Source: Halictus rubicundus
Taxonomy: Eukaryota; Arthropoda; Insecta; Hymenoptera; Halictidae
DNA: 64,000 nt
Direction: 5' to 3'
Assembly (NCBI RefSeq): GCF_050948215.1
Contig: NW_027488944.1
Location: 1 to 64,000, forward strand
In this document: in pieces, positions 57,201 through 64,000 of the stretch
How positions within the stretch are numbered: the stretch's first letter is position 1
Layout of the letters: every line of letters begins with the position of its first letter
Position numbers and translations under genes: made by a program
The notes under the pieces: model-generated
Seen by the model: the letters and a program-made list of their open reading frames with translations, nothing else
Databases searched by the model: none
What the model was told of the DNA's origin: nothing

Positions 57201-60200
57201 CTATCCCATCCTCTATCCTATCCTATCCTCTATCCTATCCTATCCTCTATCCTATAATATCATATATCCTATCGTATCCTATATCCTATCCTATCCTCTA
57301 TCCTATCCTATCCTCTATCCTATCCTATCCTCTAACCGATCCTATCCTCTATCCTATCCTATCCTCTATCCTATCCTATCCTATCCTCAATCCTATCCTA
57401 TCCTCTATCCTATCCAATCGTCTATCCTATAATATCCTCTATCCTATCCTATCCTGAATGCTATTATGTATCCTATCCAATCCTCTATCTTATCCAATCC
57501 TCTATCCCATAATATCCTCTATTCTATCCAATTCTCTATCCTATCCATTCCTCTATTCTATAATATCCTCTATCCTATCCAATCCTCTATCCTATCCTCT
57601 ATATTATCCTATCCTCTATCCTATCCTATCCTTTATCCTATAATATCCTCTATCCTATCCTATCCTCTGTTGTATCCTATTTTCTATCCTATCGTATCGT
57701 CTATCCTATCCTATCCTCTATCCTATCCTATCCTCTATCCTATCCTATCCTCAATCCTATCATATCCCCTATCCTATCCTATCCTCTATCCTATCCTATC
57801 CTCTGTCGTATCCTATTTTCTGTCCTATCCTATCTTCTATCCTATCCTATCCTCTATCCTATCCTATAATCTATCCTATCGTATCCTCTATCCTATCCTA
57901 TCCTCTATCCTATCCTCTCGTCTATCTTATAATATCCTCTATCCTAACCTATCCCCTATCCTATCCTATCCTCTATCCTATTTCACTCCTCTATCCTATC
58001 CAATCCCCTATCCTATCCTGAATCCTATCCTATCCCGTATCCTATCCTATCATTTCCTATTCTATCCTCTATCCTATACTACCGTTTGTCCTATCCTATC
58101 CTCTATCCTATCCTATCCTCTATCCTATAATATCATATATCCTACCCTATCCTCTATCCAATCCTATCCTCTATCCTATAATATCATATATCCTATCCTA
58201 TCCTCTATCCTATCCTATCCTCAATCCTATCCTATCCCCTATCCTATCCTATCCTATAGCCTATCCTATCCTCTATCCTATTCTACCGTTTGTCCTATCC
58301 TATCCTCTATCCTATTCTACCGTTTGTCCTATCCTATCCTCAATCCTATCGTATCCCCTATCCTATCCTATCCTCTATCCTATTTCACTCCTCTATCCTA
58401 TCCAATACCCTATCCTATCCTGAATCCTATCCTATCCCGTATCCTATCCTATCCTATCCTATTCTATCCTCTATCGTATACTACCGTTTGTCCTATCCTA
58501 TCCTCTAACCTATCCTATCCTCTATCCTATAATATCATATATCCTACCCTATCCTCTATCCTATCCTATCCTCTATCCTATAATATCATATATCCTATCC
58601 TATCCTCTATCCTATCCTATCCTCTATCCTATCCTATCCTCTATCCTATCCTATCCTCTACCCTAAAATATCCTCTATCCTATCCTATCCTATCCTATTC
58701 TATCCTCTATCCTATACTACCGTTTGTCCTATCCAATCCCCAATCCTATCCTCAATACTATCCCATCCTCTATCCTATCCTATCCTATATCCTATTGTAT
58801 CCTCTATCCTATCCCATCCTCTATCCCATCCTATCCTCTATCCTATAATATCCTCTATCCTATCCAATCCCGTATCCTATCGTCTATCCTATCCTATCCT
58901 GTATCCTATCCAATCCCCTATCCTATCCTATAATCTATCCTACCCTATCCTCTATAATATCCTATCCGCTATCTTATCCTATCCTCTATCCTATCCTATC
59001 CTCTATCCTATCCTATCCTCAGTCCTATCCTATCCCCTATCCTATCCTATCCTCTATCCTATTTCACTCATCTATCGTATCCAATCCCCTATCCTATCCT
59101 GAATCCTATCCTATCCCGTATCCTATCCTATCCTCTATCCTATCCTATCCTCTATCCTATCCTATCCTCAATCCTATCCTATCCCCTATCCTATCCTATC
59201 CTCTATCCTATTTCACTCCTCTATCCTATCCAATCCCCTATCCTATCCTGAATCCTATCCTATCCCGTATCCTATCCTATCCTATCCTATTCTATCCTCT
59301 ATCCTATCCTATCCTCTATCCTATAATATCATTTATCCTATCCTATCCTCTATCCTATAATATCATATATCCTATCCTATCCTATATCCTATCCTATCCT
59401 CTATCCTATCCTATCCTCTATCCTATCCTATCCTCTAGCCTATCCTATCCTCTATCCTATCCTATCCTCTATGCTATCCTATCCTATCCTCAATCCTATC
59501 CTATCCTCTATCCTATCCAATCGTCTATCCTATCCAATCGTCTATCCTATGATATCCTCTATCCTATCCATTCCTCTATTCTATAATATCCTCTATCCTA
59601 TCCAATCCTCTATCCTATCCTCTATCCTATCCTATCCTCTACCCTAAAATATCCTCTATACTATCCAATCCTCTATCCTGTCCTCTATCCTATCCTATCC
59701 TCTATCCTATCCTATCCTATCCTATCCTATCCTCAATCCTATCCTATCCTCTATCCTATCCAATCGTCTATCCTATAATATCCTCTATCCTATCCTATCC
59801 TCTACCCTAAAATATCCTCTATCCTATCCTATCCTCTATCCTATCCTATCCTCTATCCTATCCTATCCTCAATCCTATCCTATCCCCTATCCTATCCTAT
59901 CCTCTATCCTATTTCACTCCTCTATCCTATCCAATCCCCTATCCTATCCTGAATCCTATCCTATCCCGTATCCTATCCTATCATATCCTATTCTATCCTC
60001 TATCCTATACTACCGCGTGTCCTATCCTATCCTCTATCCTATCCTATCCTCTATCCTATAATATCATATATCCCACCCTATCCTCTATCCTATCCTATCC
60101 TCTATCCTATAATATCATATATCCTATCCTATCCTCTATCCTATCCTATCCTCTATCCTATAATATCATATATCCTATCCTATCCTATATCCTATCCTAT

Positions 60201-63200
60201 CCTCTATCCTATCCTATTTTCTATCCTATCCTATCCTCTATCCTATCCTGTCCTCTATCCTATCCTATCCTCTATCCTATCGTATCCCTATGATATCCTA
60301 TCCTCTATCCTATCCTATCGTCTATCCTATAATATCCTCTATCCTAACCTATCCTCTATCCTATCCAATCCCCTATCCTATCCTCAATCTTATCCTATCC
60401 TCTATCCTATAATATCCTCTATCCTATGCAATCCTCTATCCTATTCTATCCTCTATCCTATCCTATCCTCTATCCTATCCTATCCTCTATCCTATCCTCT
60501 ATCCTATCCTCTATCCTATCCTATCCTCAATCCTATCCTATCCCCTATCCTATCCTATCCTATAGCCTATCCTATCCTCTATCCTATTCTACCGTTTGTC
60601 CTATCCTATCCTCAATCCTATCCTATCCCCTATCCTATCCTATCCTCTATCCTATTTCACTCCTCTATCCTATCCAATACCCTATCCTATCCTGAATCCT
60701 ATCCTATCCCGTATCCTATCCTATCCTATCCTATTCTATCCTCTATCGTATACTACCATTGTCCTATCCTATCCTCTAACCTATCCTATCCTCTATCCTA
60801 TAATATCATATATCCTACCCTATCCTCTATCCTATCCTATCCTCTATCCTATAATATCATATATCCTATCCTACCCTCTATCCTATCCTATCCTCTATCC
60901 TATAATATCATATATCCTATCGTATCCTATATCCTATCCTATCCTCTATCCTATCCTATCCTCTATCCTATCCTATCCTCTAGCCGATCCTATCCTCTAT
61001 CCTATCCTATCCTCTATCCTATCCTATCCTATCCTCAATCCTATCCTATCCTCTATCCTATCCAATCGTCTATCCTATAATATCCTCTATCCTATCCTAT
61101 CCTGAATGCTATTATGTATCCTATCCAATCCTCTATCTTATCCAATCCTCTATCCCATAATATCCTCTATTCTATCCAATTCTCTATCCTATCCATTCCT
61201 CTATTCTATAATATCCTGTATCCTATCAAATCCTCTATCCTATCCTCTATATTATCCTATCCTCTATCCTATCCTATCCTTTATCCTATAATATCCTCTA
61301 TCCTATCCTATCCTCTGTTGTATCCTATTTTCTATCCTATCGTTTCGTCTATCCTATCCTATCCTCTATCCTATCCTATCCTCTATCCTATCCTATCCTC
61401 AATCCTATCCTATCCCCTATCCTATCCTATCCTCTATCCTATCCTATCCTCTGTCGTATCCTATTTTCTGTCCTATCCTATCCTCTATCCTATCCTGTCC
61501 TCTATTCTATCCTATCCTCTATCCTATCCTAACCTCTATCCTATAATATCCTCTATCCTATCCAATCCCCTATCCTATCCTCTATCCTATCCTATAATCT
61601 ATCCTATCCTATCCTCTATCCTATCCTATCCTCTATCATATCCTATCCTCTATCCTATCCTATCCTCTATCCTATCCTATCCTCAATCCTATCCTATCCC
61701 CTATCCTATCCTATCCTCTATCCTATTTCACTCCTCTATCCTATCCAATCCCCTATCCTATCCTGAATCCTATCCTATCCCGCATCCTATCCTATCCTAT
61801 CCTATTCTATCCTCTATCCTATACTACCGTTTGTCCTATCCTATCCTCTGTCCTATCCTATCCTCTATCCTATAATATCATATATCCTACCCTATCCTCT
61901 ATCCTATCCTATCCTCTATCCTATAATATCATTTATCCTATCCTATCCTCTATCCTATAATATCATATATCCTATCCTATCCTATATCCTATCCTATCCT
62001 CTATCCTATCCTATCCTCTATCCTATCCTATCCTCTAGCCTATCCTATCCTCTATCCTATCCTATCCTCTATGCTATCCTATCCTATCCTCAATCCTATC
62101 CTATCCTCTATCCTATCCAATCGTCTATCCTATGATATCCTCTATCCTATCCAATCCTCTATCCTATCCATTCCTCTATTCTATAATATCCTCTATCCTA
62201 TCCAATCCTCTATCCTATCCTCTATCCTATCCTATCCTCTACCCTAAAATATCCTCTATACTATCCAATCCTCTATCCTGTCCTCTATCCTATCCTATCC
62301 TCTATCCTATCCTATCCTATCCTCAATCCTATCCTATCCTCTATCCTATCCAATCGTCTATCCTATAATATCCTCTATCCTATCCTATCCTGAATGCTAT
62401 TATGTATCCTATCCAATCCTCTATCTTATCCAATCCTCTATCCCGTAATATCCTCTATTCTATCCAATTCTCTATCCTATCCATTCCTCTATTCTATAAT
62501 ATCCTCTATCCTATCCAATCCTCTATCCTATCCTCTATATTATCCTATCCTCTATCCTAGCCTATCCTTTATCCTATAATATCCTCTATCCTATCCTATC
62601 CTCTGTTGTATCCTATTTTCTATCCTATCGTATCGTCTATCCTATCCTATCCTCTATCCTATCCTATCCTCTATCCTATCCTATCCTCAATCCTATCCTA
62701 TCCCCTATCCTATCCTATCCTCTATCCTATCCTATCCTCTGTCGTATCCTATTTTCTGTCCTATCCTATCCTCTATCCTACCCTGTCCTCTATTCTATCC
62801 TCTCCTCTATCCTATCCTAACCTCTATCCTATAATATCCTCTATCGTATCCTATCCTCTATCCTATCCAATCCCCTATCCTATCCTCTATCCTAACCTAT
62901 AATCTATCCTATCCTATCCTCTATCCTATCCTATCCTCTATCATATCCTATCCTCTATCCTATCCTATCCTCTATTCTATCCTATCCTCAATCCTATCCT
63001 ATCCCCTATCCTATCCTATCCTCTATCCTATTTCACTCCTCTACCCTATCCAATCCCCTATCCTATCCTGAATCCTATCCTATCCCGTATCCTATCCTAT
63101 CCTATCCTATTCTATCCTCTATCCTATACTACCGTTTGTCCTATCCTATCCTCTGTTTTATCCTATCCTCTATCCTATAATATCATATATCCTACCCTAT

Positions 63201-64000
63201 CCTCTATCCTATCCTATCCTCTATCCTATAATATCATTTATCCTATCCTATCCTCTATCCTATAATATCATATATCCTATCCTATCCTATATCCTATCCT
63301 ATCCTCTATCCTATCCTATCCTCTATCCTATCCTATCCTCTAGCCTATCCTATCCTCTATCCTATCCTATCCTCTATGCTATCCTATCCTATCCTCAATC
63401 CTATCCTATCCTCTACCCTATCCAATCGTCTATCCTATGATATCCTCTATCCTATCCAATCCTCTATCCTATCCATTCCGCTATTCTATAATATCCTCTA
63501 TCCTATCCAATCCTCTATCCTATCCTCTATCCTATCCTATCCTCTACCCTAAAATATCCTCTATACTATCCAATCCTCTATCCTGTCCTCTATCCTATCC
63601 TCTATACTATCCTCTATCCTATCCTCTATCCTATCCAATCCGCTATCCTATAATATCCTCTACACTATCCAATCCTCTATCCTGTCCTCTATCCTATCCT
63701 CTATACTATCCTCTATCCTATTCTCTATCCTATCCAATCCTCTATCCTATAATATCCTCTATTCTATCCAATACTCTATCCTATCCAATCCTCTATCCTA
63801 TCCTATCCTCAATGCAATCCTGTATCCTATCGAATCCTCTATCCTATCCTATCCTCTATCCTATTGTATCCTCTATCCTATCCCATCCTCTATCCTATCC
63901 TATCCTTTATCCTATAATATCCTCTATCCTATCCTATCCTCTATCCTATCCAATCCCCTATCCTATCCTCAATCTTATCCTATCCTCTATCCTATAATAT
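48230..64000 (+). repeat. Nested higher-order repeats with TTTCACTCC and ACCGTTTGTCC markers
   Basis: Blocks containing CTATTTCACTCCTC, CCCGTATCC and TACTACCGTTTGTCC recur. The pair at 49723 and 49757 recurs at 53091 and 53125 (3368 bp). The 53091 block recurs at 56716 (3625 bp) and again at 58290 (1574 bp). The blocks at 55884 and 57458 (1574 bp) recur at 61106 and, by a further 1288 bp, at 62394. The array continues past the window end. Confidence 0.7.
51825..52065 (+). repeat. Homogeneous run of 17-bp monomers (TATCC)3TC
   Basis: Roughly 14 consecutive, essentially identical 17-bp monomers. Similar pure runs are at about 48355-48570 and 54170-54300. They show the base unit of the satellite and are probably recently expanded patches. 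Confidence 0.85.

Larger units (their letters stand above)
36374..64000 (+). repeat. TATCC-family satellite array, right arm
   Basis: 27.6 kb of the same satellite and orientation as 8231-21701, continuing to the window end. The first several hundred bases continue the interrupted unit: they match about 21095-21270, then 20040-20720 is repeated at 36550-37230 (displacement 16511, including the 14672-bp insertion). Markers such as CTCTGTYGTATCCTATTTTC, TGAATGCTATCC, CCACTAGCC and ACCGTTTGTCC define duplications of about 0.8-3.6 kb. No coding or RNA gene was seen; all long frames here are repeat translation. Confidence 0.96.

Overview
The window is almost entirely eukaryotic heterochromatin-type DNA: short-period satellite arrays broken by one recently inserted retroelement locus. 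I see no host protein-coding gene, tRNA or rRNA. The BEL/Pao retroelement and a primer-binding site fitting insect-type tRNA-Tyr suggest a metazoan, most likely an arthropod or insect. The element is not depleted in CpG, so heavy DNA methylation is unlikely. I cannot name a species.

Layout. (1) 1-1219: TATCC-family satellite in inverted (GGATA) orientation. It is a nearly exact reverse complement of about 14650-15869. (2) 1220-7880: a second satellite family built on TTCAC, with a ragged first 240 bp and internal higher-order duplications of about 240, 664 and 2623 bp. (3) 7881-8230: low-complexity junction with a C12 run, CTT repeats and ACACC repeats. (4) 8231-21701: TATCC satellite, forward orientation, with a 2.4-2.6 kb higher-order repeat in about three tandem copies (about 10250-17900) and a further duplicated segment at 19.1/20.95/21.6 kb. 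(5) 21702-36373: two full-length BEL/Pao LTR retrotransposons in tandem sharing the middle LTR (LTR-internal-LTR-internal-LTR, period exactly 6835 bp, LTRs 1002 bp), flanked by a perfect 5-bp target-site duplication, CTCTA. (6) 36374-64000: TATCC satellite, with a 1.4-1.5 kb repeat in three copies (about 40300-44800) and a nested array of higher-order repeats from about 48 kb to the end.

Both satellites use the same 17-bp plan: three pentamers plus TC, (TATCC)3TC or (TTCAC)3TC. Because 17 is not a multiple of 3 and the pyrimidine-rich strand rarely contains stop codons, the arrays generate long spurious reading frames. None is annotated as a gene.

Each retroelement encodes Gag (coiled coil, Gag-like domain, zinc knuckles), protease-reverse transcriptase-RNase H, and integrase, all in one reading frame. 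The frame is interrupted by a TGA after Gag and a TAA between RNase H and integrase, and both copies share both stops. Integrase has no ATG upstream of its zinc-binding domain. The two copies differ by only three internal substitutions that I noticed, and LTR1 differs from LTR2 and LTR3 at two sites. The locus is therefore young, or was recently homogenised.
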